This document shows positions 33,832 to 41,721 of a stretch of 64,000 bases of DNA, piece after piece (the stretch's first letter is position 1; each line of letters opens with the position of its first letter). The notes under the pieces were generated by a model. That model was not told the origin of the DNA. It made no database searches and saw only the letters and a program-made list of their open reading frames with translations. The stretch comes from Neobacillus vireti (GTDB taxonomy: Bacteria; Bacillota; Bacilli; Bacillales; Cytobacillaceae), in the NCBI RefSeq assembly GCF_001026695.1, contig NZ_LDNB01000014.1, positions 158,184 to 222,183 on the forward strand, given 5' to 3'. The position numbers and the translations under genes are program-made.

Positions 33832-36120
33832 TTAACTTTGGCACGCTTCACATTCTGCTATTTCTGCTTGTGAGGTACTTCTAACGTAGTACGTTGTTTT
33901 TAGCCCATGTTTCCAAGCTTCCAAATGCAGGTTCAGTAATTCTTTGGCTTTAATATCATGGCGAACATAAAGGTTGAAGCTGATCCCTTGGTCGATGTGG
34001 CGCCCGCGGGCCGCATTTTGTTTAATGCTCCATACTTGATCTAATTCATGTCTTGCCCGGCGGTAATACAGGTACGTTTTATGATTCAAGTCCGGGGCAG
34101 TGACTTTGAATTTAAAATTTTTCTTCTCCTCCGCATATTCAACCGAATAGATGGGGTCAATGCCATCTGTAGAGCCGCCGATTTTCGCGGTTGATGAGTT
34201 AGGAGCTACGGCCATTAACCAGCCGTTGCGGACTCCATGTTCCTTGATCTCCTCCAGTAACTCCAGCCATCTTTCCGAACGATAATTTTTCCGTTCAAAA
34301 TAGGCCCCCGTTTGCCACTCAGATCCTTGAAACTCCCGATAGGCGCCTTTTTCGATTGCCAATTCTTTAGAGGAGCGGATTGTATAGTAAGCAATGTCCT
34401 CATACAGTTGGTCAGCCAATTCCACCGCGGCCTCGGACTCCCAGTGAATGCCTTCAAGGGCAAGCAGATGATGCCATCCGAACGTTCCGAGACCAATGGC
34501 CCTGAACTTTTGATTTGTTATCTGAGCCTGTCCAACCGAAATTGTATTTAAATCAATCACATTATCCAGCATTCTTACTTGAATGCGAATCAATCGCTCT
34601 AGCACCTTAGCCGGGACCGCTTTTGCGAGATTAATAGAAGACAAGTTACAAACCACGAAATCACCGGGCTTCCGAACGATTACAATGTTCCCGTCATCAT
34701 CCTGATATTCGTTTACGATCGTTGTCGCAGACATATTTTGCGCGATTTCGGTGCATAGGTTGCTGCAATAAATCGAGGTGCGGCCGGCCCCAGCCAAATG
34801 CTTATTGGGATTTTGTCTGTTTACTTCGTCACGGTAGAACATATAGGGGGTACCCGTTTCCAACTGGGATACCATGATCCGGGCCATAATATCCATCGCA
34901 CGGTACGTTTTCCTTGGCAGCAACGGATGATTCACGGCTTCTTCATATTTTTTTGAAAAATAATGCTGATCGGTTTCATCATAAAAATCCTCAAGTCCGA
35001 GCAGGTTCCCGTTATCATCCTTCCAGCCGATATATTGCTTCACTTGATGGGGACAAAAGGTATGCCACTCACCGATACTCCTGCCATTCTCATCTGTTTC
35101 CTGCAGTTTTTTCATAAAAAGATCGGGTATGGTCACACCGGTAAAAATATCATGAGCTTTACGGCGTTCATCACCATTATTCGTTTTCAAATCAAGAAAG
35201 CCGTTCATAATATCTTTATGGAAGACATCCAAGTACACAGCAATCGCGCCTTGGCGCTGACCTAGCTGGTCGACACTTACCGCAGTATCATTGACCAGCT
35301 TTATCCACGGAACCACCCCTGAAGAGTTGCCTTTGAATTTTTTAATATCGGAGCCAAGTGCCCGGACTTTTCCAAAATAGAGGCCAATGCCGCCCCCATC
35401 TTTACTCAGCCTCGCGGTATCCCAATTATTTAAATAAATACCGTCAAGGGAATCGTCAACGGTATCAATGAAACAAGAGGATAGCTGGCCGAAACTTTTG
35501 CCGGCGTTCGCAAGTGTTGGCGTCGCAACAGTCATATAGAGATGACTTAGGGCCCAATATGCTTCTTTTACAAGCTTGAGGCGGTGAGCCGAGTGTTCAT
35601 TCTGCATGATCGTCATTGCAATGATCATAAATCGCTCTTGCGGCAATTCATAAACATTTCGCTCATGATCTTGAGCAAGATAGCGATCCGCTAGTAAAAA
35701 TAACCCGATGTAAGTAAATAGAGTATCCCGTTCGGGGTCAATCACACTAGCTAATTCATCGATTTCGTCTTTCGTATAGCTGCTTAGTAGTTTACTAGAG
35801 TAAATGCCGATTTCTGTTAATTGTTTAATGAGGTGGAAAAAATCTCCGTAGTTTAAGGTGTGGTCGTATCCGCGGTTCTTGGCCGCCTTTTGATACAATT
35901 CATTCAAAAATAACCGAGCCGACACAAAGGTCCAATCCGGCTGATCCATGGCAATCTGATTGATGGCATAGAGGAGTGCCTGCTGGTTGACTTCATCCTT
36001 CGGTACGTCCATTTCTCTGATTTGTTTTTCAAGCGTGGTTGTATCCAATTGGTATTTTTTTGAAGCTCGTTTGATACAATCTAATACTAATTGAATTTCA
36101 TCATTTACTTTTGTTGTCAT
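33832..36120 (-). CDS. nrdE: Class I ribonucleotide reductase, alpha (catalytic) subunit
   Basis: A 762-residue R1 protein, longer than the roughly 700 residues of B. subtilis NrdE. Active-site residues are present: Cys in L-S-S-C-F-I-D near residue 217, N-L-C-T-E (Asn, Cys, Glu) near 430, Cys in V-V-C-N-L-S-S-I-N near 467, the paired Tyr in T-T-Y-Y-V-R near 745, and the C-terminal redox pair C-E-A-C. The first 80 residues look like the second half of an ATP-cone without the V-I-K-R-D-G start, so allosteric overall-activity control may be lost. ATG 36120 lies 8 bases after AAAGGGG; a start six bases earlier is too close. Expression is controlled by the leader RNA upstream. Confidence 0.9.
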   Translation of the reverse strand: MTTKVNDEIQLVLDCIKRASKKYQLDTTTLEKQIREMDVPKDEVNQQALLYAINQIAMDQPDWTFVSARLFLNELYQKAAKNRGYDHTLNYGDFFHLIKQLTEIGIYSSKLLSSYTKDEIDELASVIDPERDTLFTYIGLFLLADRYLAQDHERNVYELPQERFMIIAMTIMQNEHSAHRLKLVKEAYWALSHLYMTVATPTLANAGKSFGQLSSCFIDTVDDSLDGIYLNNWDTARLSKDGGGIGLYFGKVRALGSDIKKFKGNSSGVVPWIKLVNDTAVSVDQLGQRQGAIAVYLDVFHKDIMNGFLDLKTNNGDERRKAHDIFTGVTIPDLFMKKLQETDENGRSIGEWHTFCPHQVKQYIGWKDDNGNLLGLEDFYDETDQHYFSKKYEEAVNHPLLPRKTYRAMDIMARIMVSQLETGTPYMFYRDEVNRQNPNKHLAGAGRTSIYCSNLCTEIAQNMSATTIVNEYQDDDGNIVIVRKPGDFVVCNLSSINLAKAVPAKVLERLIRIQVRMLDNVIDLNTISVGQAQITNQKFRAIGLGTFGWHHLLALEGIHWESEAAVELADQLYEDIAYYTIRSSKELAIEKGAYREFQGSEWQTGAYFERKNYRSERWLELLEEIKEHGVRNGWLMAVAPNSSTAKIGGSTDGIDPIYSVEYAEEKKNFKFKVTAPDLNHKTYLYYRRARHELDQVWSIKQNAARGRHIDQGISFNLYVRHDIKAKELLNLHLEAWKHGLKTTYYVRSTSQAEIAECEACQS

Positions 36121-36136
36121 CGTCATATCCCCTTTA

Positions 36137-36169
36137 ACAAAAAAATCCGCTCAAGGGATTTGAGCGGAT
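36137..36169 (-). terminator. Expression-platform terminator of the B12 riboswitch
   Basis: On the minus strand ATCCGCTCAA pairs with TTGAGCGGAT around ATCCC, followed by a run of seven T. It lies between the riboswitch and the reductase gene, 17 bases before its ATG. Confidence 0.9.
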
Positions 36170-36259
36170 GAAACGGATCACTAAACAAAAGGAAAAAATA
36201 GACATCCTGCCTTTTGCTGCCACCGTTCATCTCCTCAATCCCCGAAGAAGTGAAACAAC

Positions 36260-36443
36260 TTAAGAAAGACAGGTCTCCTGACTTATGCGTCACTCTACTT
36301 TTGAGCCCTTCCCATATAAGCGCTTATTATCATAAACTTACTTATACAGTGGTCTGCTCATTTCGTCAGCATTTACAGTTGCGGGGGCAGTACCGGATTC
36401 TCACCGGATTCCCTATTAAGCCGTTAACGGCATCTGTTCCTAA
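36260..36443 (-). ncRNA. Cobalamin (B12) riboswitch controlling ribonucleotide reductase
   Basis: Read on the minus strand the conserved pieces appear in order: TAATAGGGAATCCGGTG (end near 36402), AATCCGGTACTGCCCCCGC with CAACTGT (36375-36399), GTGACGCATAAG, and the B12 box AGTCAGGAGACCTG (36270-36283). The ends CTTAGGAACAGA and TCTTTCTTAAG can pair as P1. A terminator follows, so B12 binding should stop transcription of the reductase genes. B12 switches before class I reductases are known, for example in Streptomyces coelicolor, where a B12-dependent class II enzyme takes over. Confidence 0.92.
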
Positions 36444-36448
36444 GGCAA

Positions 36449-36495
36449 ATACAATATATAGTTTTAATTCCAAAAAAATAAACAATATGTAGATG
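36449..36495 (-). promoter_or_regulatory. Tandem NrdR boxes
   Basis: ATACAATATATAGTTT (36449-36464) matches the NrdR-box consensus acaCwAtATaTwGtgt fully in its ten-base centre. A second copy AAACAATATGTAGATG (36480-36495) has one centre mismatch. The two are 31 bp apart, centre to centre, i.e. three helical turns, the usual NrdR arrangement. They overlap and follow the promoter of the reductase operon. Confidence 0.8.
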
Positions 36496-36511
36496 TTTAA
36501 GTTAAAGTCAA
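36484..36511 (-). promoter_or_regulatory. Promoter of the ribonucleotide reductase operon
   Basis: On the minus strand TTGACT (36506-36511) and CATATT (36484-36489) are 16 bases apart. The -10 box lies inside the distal NrdR box. Confidence 0.6.
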
Positions 36512-36731
36512 TCATAGTATAAATAGTTTTATCTTTCAAGTATTTTATACGAGGCACCATCAAATACGGGATAACAAATACATCCATGAAAGCAAGAAAT
36601 TTTTTTGTGTATCTTAAAAATTATTTACAAAGAGATTACAAAATTAAAAATATTTTGTGGTATTATAGACATTATTCGACATAATGTGACGAAAAAGGGG
36701 ATGTATCATACTATCATTTTTCCAGTTAGGT
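36512..36731. other. Intergenic DNA between the reductase leader and hupE
   Basis: No gene is seen apart from the probable 5' codons of the HupE-like gene. It holds an operator-like palindrome (36669-36687). Confidence 0.4.
36669..36687 (+). promoter_or_regulatory. Operator-like palindrome before the HupE-like gene
   Basis: ACATTAT-TCGAC-ATAATGT has perfect 7-bp arms. It lies just after a TATTAT -10-like box (36661-36666). The binding protein is unknown; metal regulators use palindromes of this general shape. Confidence 0.4.
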
Positions 36732-37244
36732 ATGAACCATATTTTATCCGGATATGATCACCTACTATTTTTATTCTCCCTGTTAATCGCTAGGCAAACG
36801 TTTAAACAATATGCTGCGGTCATTACTTCTTTTACGATTGCACACTGTTTGACATTGACATTAACCGTTCTTAACATCATCAACATCTCTCCAAGCATCG
36901 TGGAACCAGCTATTGCCTTAAGCATTTGCTATGTTGCGATAGAAAATATTGTCCGTAAAGAAGTGAGAAGCCGCTGGATCATCACTTTTGTATTTGGGTT
37001 AATTCATGGTATGGGTTTTGCTGACCTATTAAAAGGAATGGATTTACCAGCAAAAAACTTAGCCATTGATATATTCAGCTTTAATTTAGGAATCGAATTT
37101 ATTCAGCTTGCCATTGTTTGCGTCATGTTACCACTGCTATACTTTGTTCGACGTTGGAAATATTCTACTCGAGCAGTAAACGTTTGTTCTGCCGTAGCAT
37201 TCCTACTTGGTGGTATCTGGTTAACGGAACGACTATTTTTCTAG
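36732..37244 (+). CDS. HupE/UreJ-family membrane protein, N-terminus uncertain
   Basis: A 170-residue protein with about six helices. H-I-L-S-G-Y-D-H-L-L-F-L at the start and L-I-H-G-M-G-F-A near residue 97 are the metal-binding His motifs of HupE/UreJ proteins, which are thought to move nickel, cobalt or copper. The ATG at 36732 has no ribosome site. The same frame upstream reads L-S-F-F-Q-L-G-M-N-H, and F-x-L-G before this His motif is typical of the family, so the real N-terminus is longer. AAAAAGGGG ends seven bases before an ATA codon at 36708, which may be a rare start or a mutated ATG. A YcnI gene converges on it. Confidence 0.75.
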   Translation: MNHILSGYDHLLFLFSLLIARQTFKQYAAVITSFTIAHCLTLTLTVLNIINISPSIVEPAIALSICYVAIENIVRKEVRSRWIITFVFGLIHGMGFADLLKGMDLPAKNLAIDIFSFNLGIEFIQLAIVCVMLPLLYFVRRWKYSTRAVNVCSAVAFLLGGIWLTERLFF

Positions 37245-37258
37245 ATATATTAAAATAA

Positions 37259-37297
37259 ACAAAGCCTTGATTCTTCATAAGAAGATCAAGGCTTTGT
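37259..37297. terminator. Bidirectional terminator between hupE and ycnI
   Basis: ACAAAGCCTTGAT-CTTC and GAAGATCAAGGCTTTGT pair with one extra base, with A and T runs on the outside. It serves both converging genes. Confidence 0.88.
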
Positions 37298-37325
37298 TTA
37301 TATCTAAGTCGATTGAGTTGATTCG

Positions 37326-37970
37326 TTATTTTTTACGGATTACGAGGATAACCGCTACTAAAGATAATAAAACAGAAATGACCGATAAAATTAATGGTAG
37401 TGAATCAGTTGTGTCAGATGTGGTTTTCGTTTCTTCTGTCTTCGTTTTTTCATCTTGCTGGGTAGCGCTGTGTGAATCATGGTGATCTGTCGACGTACCT
37501 GCAACGATGTCAGTGATGGAATGAGGTGTATCTGCACCTTCGTCACCAGTCCATTCCACTACGCTGCCGTCTTTATAGTATTGAAAAGCATCCCAAGCTG
37601 CTTTCGTAGCATGATCAGGGTTTTTGGCCACAAAGATAAATGATTGGAATTGGCCGGGCAGGATGCCTTCACCAGTTGCCTCAAATGTAAATGTTGTGAC
37701 TTTTCCAGCCGCGTCCTTTTCCTCGCTATACTTCCAGCCTGGTACAGGTTGATAGGACATAATTTCTACCCCCGCTGGTGCTTTCATGGTGAGTTTTGTT
37801 GTTGGAATTTCTTTTTCAACTGGGACTTTTACGGTATACGTTTCCCAAGCGCCTGTCGTTGAAGTTTTAGGTGCTACGGTCACATGTGCACTAGCGATAC
37901 TACCAAACAAAAACAGCCCTAAGCATGTTGGTAAAAAGACCTTTAACATTTTCTTTAATGGATTTCTCAT
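37326..37970 (-). CDS. ycnI: YcnI-family copper-associated cell-surface protein (DUF1775)
   Basis: A 214-residue exported protein. The signal peptide ends A-S-A-H, leaving His as residue 1 of the mature chain, which in YcnI is a copper ligand. The DUF1775 domain (about 28-155) includes K-V-P-V-E-K-E-I-P-T-T-K and F-V-A-K-N-P-D. A Thr/Lys/Asp-rich linker with H-H-D-S-H leads to a C-terminal helix and R-K-K that anchors it in the membrane. In B. subtilis ycnI is linked to the copper genes ycnJ and ycnK; here the neighbours are a HupE-like transporter and, further on, SCO1. Confidence 0.88.
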   Translation of the reverse strand: MRNPLKKMLKVFLPTCLGLFLFGSIASAHVTVAPKTSTTGAWETYTVKVPVEKEIPTTKLTMKAPAGVEIMSYQPVPGWKYSEEKDAAGKVTTFTFEATGEGILPGQFQSFIFVAKNPDHATKAAWDAFQYYKDGSVVEWTGDEGADTPHSITDIVAGTSTDHHDSHSATQQDEKTKTEETKTTSDTTDSLPLILSVISVLLSLVAVILVIRKK

Positions 37971-38102
37971 TTCATATTCTCCTCTTAGTAAAATTAATAG
38001 TCTTCTAGATGATTGCCTGTATTATCTAGCTATCTTTTATCATAAAGCGCATTTGTGAAATAAAAATGAAGTTTTTTATTTTTTTTTGGTGTCTTAAAAT
38101 GG
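37971..38102. other. Leader of ycnI and spacer
   Basis: It carries the ribosome site of ycnI (GAGGAG on the minus strand). No other feature is seen. Confidence 0.35.
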
Positions 38103-38238
38103 GCTGTTGATTTCCGCTCCAGGCGGCTTCGCGCACCTTAGGGCGTGCCGGTGAGCCTCCTCGGCGCTAGCGCCTGCGGGGTCTCACCAGCCCCGTACTC
38201 CCGCAGGAGTCTTCGCCGCCTGCATCGAAGATCAACGA
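38103..38238. repeat. High-GC structured repeat element of Bacillaceae type
   Basis: About 135 bases starting CTGTTGATTTCCGCTCCAGG, with inverted segments such as GGCGCTAGCGCC, CCTGCGGG/CCCGCAGG and GGCGGCTTCG/CGCCGCC, ending near GATCAACGAGG. Its G+C content is far above the surroundings and it contains no gene. I recall similar sequences repeated through Bacillus-related genomes, where they are often misannotated as short genes. It lies between ycnI and the two-component genes. Function is unknown; it could form a large RNA or DNA fold. Confidence 0.75.
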
Positions 38239-38413
38239 GGTTATAAAATCAACAGTGCTCTTTTATCTCAGTTTTACTCTAAACAAACTTCTCTTGTTAT
38301 TTCGAAAATCCCTGACATTTCCATAGTTAATTCATTCAATAAAACTTCACAAGTTATTGGTAAGCTAGGTATGATACTTATATTACTAACTAAAAAGTGA
38401 GGAATTATCTTGG

Positions 38414-39085
38414 ATGGATATTACGATTATGATCGTAGATGATGAAGAACAGATGAGAGTATTAGTGAAAACATTTTTACAAAATGAAGGATATTCCGTT
38501 GTACAGGCAGCTAACGGAATAGAAGCTCTTTCAAAAATCCATAAAAAAGCGCCGGATCTAATCCTTGTTGATATCATGATGCCATATATGGACGGTTTTA
38601 CTTTTACGGAAGAAATGAAAAAAATTAAAGATATTCCCCTTATTTTCTTATCGGCTAAAGGAGAGGAATGGGATAAGGTGTATGGGTTACGAATTGGAGG
38701 CGATGACTATATCGTCAAACCGTTTCATCCTGATGAACTTCTAGCGAGAATAGAATCGGTATTAAGGAGAGCAAAGATTGCCTCGCTGCCAGCGACTCGA
38801 TTCATGTTTGGCCCGCTTATTCTAGATATTGACTCCCATACAGCCATGCTTGATGGCCAATCCCTGTCTTTAACGCTAAAAGAGTATGAGCTTCTTCATT
38901 TACTGGCTAAAAATAAAGGAAAATTGTTTTCAAGAGAACAACTGTTACATTCGATTTGGGGCTATGGATACACGGGCAGTGAACGGACGGTAGATACACA
39001 TATTAAGACATTGCGCTTAAAATTAAAAGGTTATAGCAGTCTTATTCAGACCATTTGGGGTAAAGGCTATAAATTTGAGGTGTAA
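38414..39085 (+). CDS. Response regulator, OmpR/PhoB family
   Basis: A 223-residue regulator. The receiver (about 1-120) has the acidic pair D-D-E near residue 9, the phosphorylated Asp in L-V-D-I-M-M-P near 53 and the conserved Lys in I-V-K-P-F near 104. The winged helix (about 128-222) has L-T-L-K-E-Y-E-L-L and R-T-V-D-T-H-I-K-T-L-R. Its kinase follows after 3 bases. Target genes are unknown; the neighbouring copper-related genes are candidates. Confidence 0.9.
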   Translation: MDITIMIVDDEEQMRVLVKTFLQNEGYSVVQAANGIEALSKIHKKAPDLILVDIMMPYMDGFTFTEEMKKIKDIPLIFLSAKGEEWDKVYGLRIGGDDYIVKPFHPDELLARIESVLRRAKIASLPATRFMFGPLILDIDSHTAMLDGQSLSLTLKEYELLHLLAKNKGKLFSREQLLHSIWGYGYTGSERTVDTHIKTLRLKLKGYSSLIQTIWGKGYKFEV

Positions 39086-39088
39086 AGA

Positions 39089-40495
39089 GTGAAGACATTG
39101 AAGTTTACTCTCAGTCAGAAAGTATTTGTCCTAATTATAGCGATTATTGCCTGCACGATTTTATTTTCCTTTCTCTTCCTTCATTTTCTTTACAAAGAGT
39201 TATACTTAAAAAGCATCCGTGATTCGGTGATTTATCAAGGAGAAAATACCGCCTCCCATTTTCATTATGGGTCATTAAATGATGAAATCATTGATAAAAT
39301 CCATTGGTTTAACGTTGTTTCTGAATATGAAGTGATTGTCGTTAGTAATTTTGAACAGCTTGATGATCATTTTCCTTATAACATTGACGGTGAACACTTG
39401 ATCAAACAAAGTGACCAGAAAAAATTAGCACAGGGAAACTATATTATAAAAGAAGGTCATGTAAAAGAAATGGACCGAAATATTGTCGGGGCAGTGTTTC
39501 CGATTCAGAGTGATAAAGGTCTGATTGGGCTGATATTTATCTATGTCCCGCTAGCGGCCATGCAAGAAGTCTTTCAAGGGAGTATTCCCATCCTCATTCT
39601 TGTAGGCAGTGTTTATTTCCTATTGTTGTTTATTGTCGTGAATCGAATTCGTTATTCCCTATTCAAGCCATTAACGGACATTCAACAACTGTCTAAAGAG
39701 GTAGCAAACGGAAATTACTCAAATCGGCTCGCCCCAGATCAAATGGATGAAGTCGGTCAACTTGCGGAAGCTTTCAATTTAATGAGTTCATCCTTGGAAC
39801 AGCAAGAAGAACGGAAAAAAGAGTTCATTTCAAATGTTGTTCATGAATTAAGGACACCATTAACGTATATTGGCGGTTATACACAAGCACTAAAACAAAA
39901 TTTATATTCTTCTAAAGAGGAAGCTGACAGTTATTTAACGACAATTGAAAAAGAAACGGAGCGATTAAACAAAATTGTTCATGACTTGATAGATTTGAAT
40001 TATTTGCAAGAAAATTTGTATGAAGTAGAAGAGGAACCCATTGCGATTGCGCAGCTTCTCTACGACACGATCGACCTGTTTCAGATACGCTTGACACAAA
40101 AAAATATTCAAACCCAAATGAACATTCAAGAGGACATTATTATTAGTGGTGATACGAAGCGAATGGAGCAAGTATTTTATAATATTATTGATAACGCGGT
40201 AAAATATTCGCCGCCTGAAAGTGAAGTAAAGGTAGAGTTACGAAAAGAAGCTGGAATGATGGTATTTCGTGTTACCAATAAAGGGAATATCATTAATAAA
40301 GAAGATATCCCGCGAATCGGAGAACGTTTTTTTCGAACAGACAAGGCACGTACCCGATCTACCGGAGGGTCTGGATTAGGTATCTCGATCGTGAAGCAAA
40401 TTGTTGCCTTGCATCATGGGACTTTTTCGATAACAAGCGATCCTTTGGTGGGGACGGTCGTTATGATCCAGATTCCCGCTTTCTATGAAGAATAG
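39089..40495 (+). CDS. Sensor histidine kinase, HAMP-containing
   Basis: A 468-residue membrane kinase starting at GTG. A helix at about 10-35, an extracellular sensor of about 125 residues, a second helix at about 163-185, a HAMP domain, a HisKA domain with the phospho-His in V-V-H-E-L-R-T-P-L-T near residue 252, and an ATPase domain with N box N-I-I-D-N-A-V-K-Y-S near 365 and G-S-G-L-G-I-S-I near 435. It pairs with the regulator encoded just upstream. The sensed signal is unknown. Confidence 0.9.
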   Translation: MKTLKFTLSQKVFVLIIAIIACTILFSFLFLHFLYKELYLKSIRDSVIYQGENTASHFHYGSLNDEIIDKIHWFNVVSEYEVIVVSNFEQLDDHFPYNIDGEHLIKQSDQKKLAQGNYIIKEGHVKEMDRNIVGAVFPIQSDKGLIGLIFIYVPLAAMQEVFQGSIPILILVGSVYFLLLFIVVNRIRYSLFKPLTDIQQLSKEVANGNYSNRLAPDQMDEVGQLAEAFNLMSSSLEQQEERKKEFISNVVHELRTPLTYIGGYTQALKQNLYSSKEEADSYLTTIEKETERLNKIVHDLIDLNYLQENLYEVEEEPIAIAQLLYDTIDLFQIRLTQKNIQTQMNIQEDIIISGDTKRMEQVFYNIIDNAVKYSPPESEVKVELRKEAGMMVFRVTNKGNIINKEDIPRIGERFFRTDKARTRSTGGSGLGISIVKQIVALHHGTFSITSDPLVGTVVMIQIPAFYEE

Positions 40496-40552
40496 CTCGG
40501 CAATTCGAGGGTGTGTCGAAACGGATACACCTCCCAAGGAGAAACAAGCATT

Positions 40553-41116
40553 ATGAGAAAAATATGTTTACTTATCCTCCTGCTATCGTTCATCTTGTTA
40601 ACAGCATGCGGAATGAACAAAGATATACCCTATCAAATCAAACCATTTACATTTACAGATCAAAACGAGCAGCCATTTGGCTCGCAAAACCTAGAGGGGA
40701 AAATCTGGATCGCTGACTTCGTATTTACGAATTGCGAAACTGTCTGTCCCCCGATGACAGCAAATATGGCGGCCCTTCGTGATGCCATCAAAAAAGAAAA
40801 ACTTCCCGTTGAATTTGTCTCGTTCAGTGTTGATCCAACTGTGGATATGCCTGATAAAATAAAAGGGTATATGGAAAAATTTACGGAAGATGAAGCAAAC
40901 TGGCATATGCTGACTGGGTATGGGCAAAAGGAAATCGAAACATTTGCACTTGAAGAATTTCATACACTGATCCAAAAACCGAACTCTTCCAATCAGGTGA
41001 TTCATTCAACTCGTTATTATCTAATCGATCAAAATGGGAAGATTGTGAACCAGTATGGCTTTCAAAAATCTCATTTTCCAGAAATAATCACTGATTTAAA
41101 GAAAATTACAAAATAG
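40553..41116 (+). CDS. SCO1/SenC-family copper chaperone lipoprotein
   Basis: A 187-residue thioredoxin-fold lipoprotein. The lipobox L-L-T-A-C puts the lipid Cys near residue 19. The copper site is C-E-T-V-C near 65 with the distal His in V-I-H-S-T-R-Y near 152. Family members insert copper in the CuA site of cytochrome oxidase. The ATG at 40553 follows AAGGAG; the frame opens earlier in a region without ribosome site. It follows the kinase gene by 57 bases and may share its transcript. Confidence 0.9.
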   Translation: MRKICLLILLLSFILLTACGMNKDIPYQIKPFTFTDQNEQPFGSQNLEGKIWIADFVFTNCETVCPPMTANMAALRDAIKKEKLPVEFVSFSVDPTVDMPDKIKGYMEKFTEDEANWHMLTGYGQKEIETFALEEFHTLIQKPNSSNQVIHSTRYYLIDQNGKIVNQYGFQKSHFPEIITDLKKITK

Positions 41117-41242
41117 GCTCATCGTTTTAGACATTTTCCTGATTACTGTCCTTAAGTGATACTCAGTTTTAGGTGCCATCCAGGTAATTGGAAATAGGGA
41201 ATGCTTTAATTGGTTAGAATAAAACGGGAAAGGGGTATGAAT

Positions 41243-41668
41243 ATGGATTTTACAATTAACTGGAAAGAGAAAATGGCATTTTCGGGGGTAACTCCCTCCG
41301 GGCATGAATTTAACATGGATGCGGACCCGCAAGTGGGGGGAGAGAACACGGGCGCGCGACCAACAGAAATACTGTTGCAGGCAGTTGCAGGCTGTACAGG
41401 AATGGATATTATCTCAATCTTGCATAAAATGCGCCTAGAGCCTTCCGCCTTCCAAATGGATGTGAAGGGAGAACGAGCCGAAGACCATCCCAAAAGATTC
41501 ACAACGATAAACATTCATTATGCGTTTGATGGAGACCTGCAGGAAGACAAGGTTATCCGAGCGATTCAATTATCAAAAGACAAATATTGTTCCGTCTCCC
41601 ATTCCTTAAATTCGGAAATAACCGTAAGCTACTCCATCAATGGTGTGAAAGGTACAAAAGACATATAA
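41243..41668 (+). CDS. OsmC-family protein (YhfA-like)
   Basis: A 141-residue OsmC/Ohr fold protein. G-A-R-P-T-E-I-L-L-Q-A-V-A-G-C-T-G-M-D near residue 38 carries the first conserved Cys, and K-Y-C-S-V-S-H-S-L near 118 the second; this layout fits the YhfA-type subfamily. OsmC proteins are thiol peroxidases, but YhfA-type function is not settled. ATG 41243 is seven bases after AAAGGGG; the earlier ATG at 41237 is too close to it. Confidence 0.85.
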   Translation: MDFTINWKEKMAFSGVTPSGHEFNMDADPQVGGENTGARPTEILLQAVAGCTGMDIISILHKMRLEPSAFQMDVKGERAEDHPKRFTTINIHYAFDGDLQEDKVIRAIQLSKDKYCSVSHSLNSEITVSYSINGVKGTKDI

Positions 41669-41687
41669 TTTTTCAAGAAATCAAGCA

Positions 41688-41721
41688 GGGACAGAGGGAC
41701 AGTTTACAGGCTCCGTGTCCC
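41688..41721. repeat. Dispersed palindrome GGGACA..TGTCCC
   Basis: GGGACAGAGGGACAGTTTAC followed by AGGCTCCGTGTCCC. The outer arms pair, with a duplicated inner half. Confidence 0.55.

Noticed and set aside
36366..36587. Open frames within the cobalamin riboswitch region
   Set aside because: The region is explained by the structured RNA, NrdR boxes and promoter; the frames lack ribosome sites.
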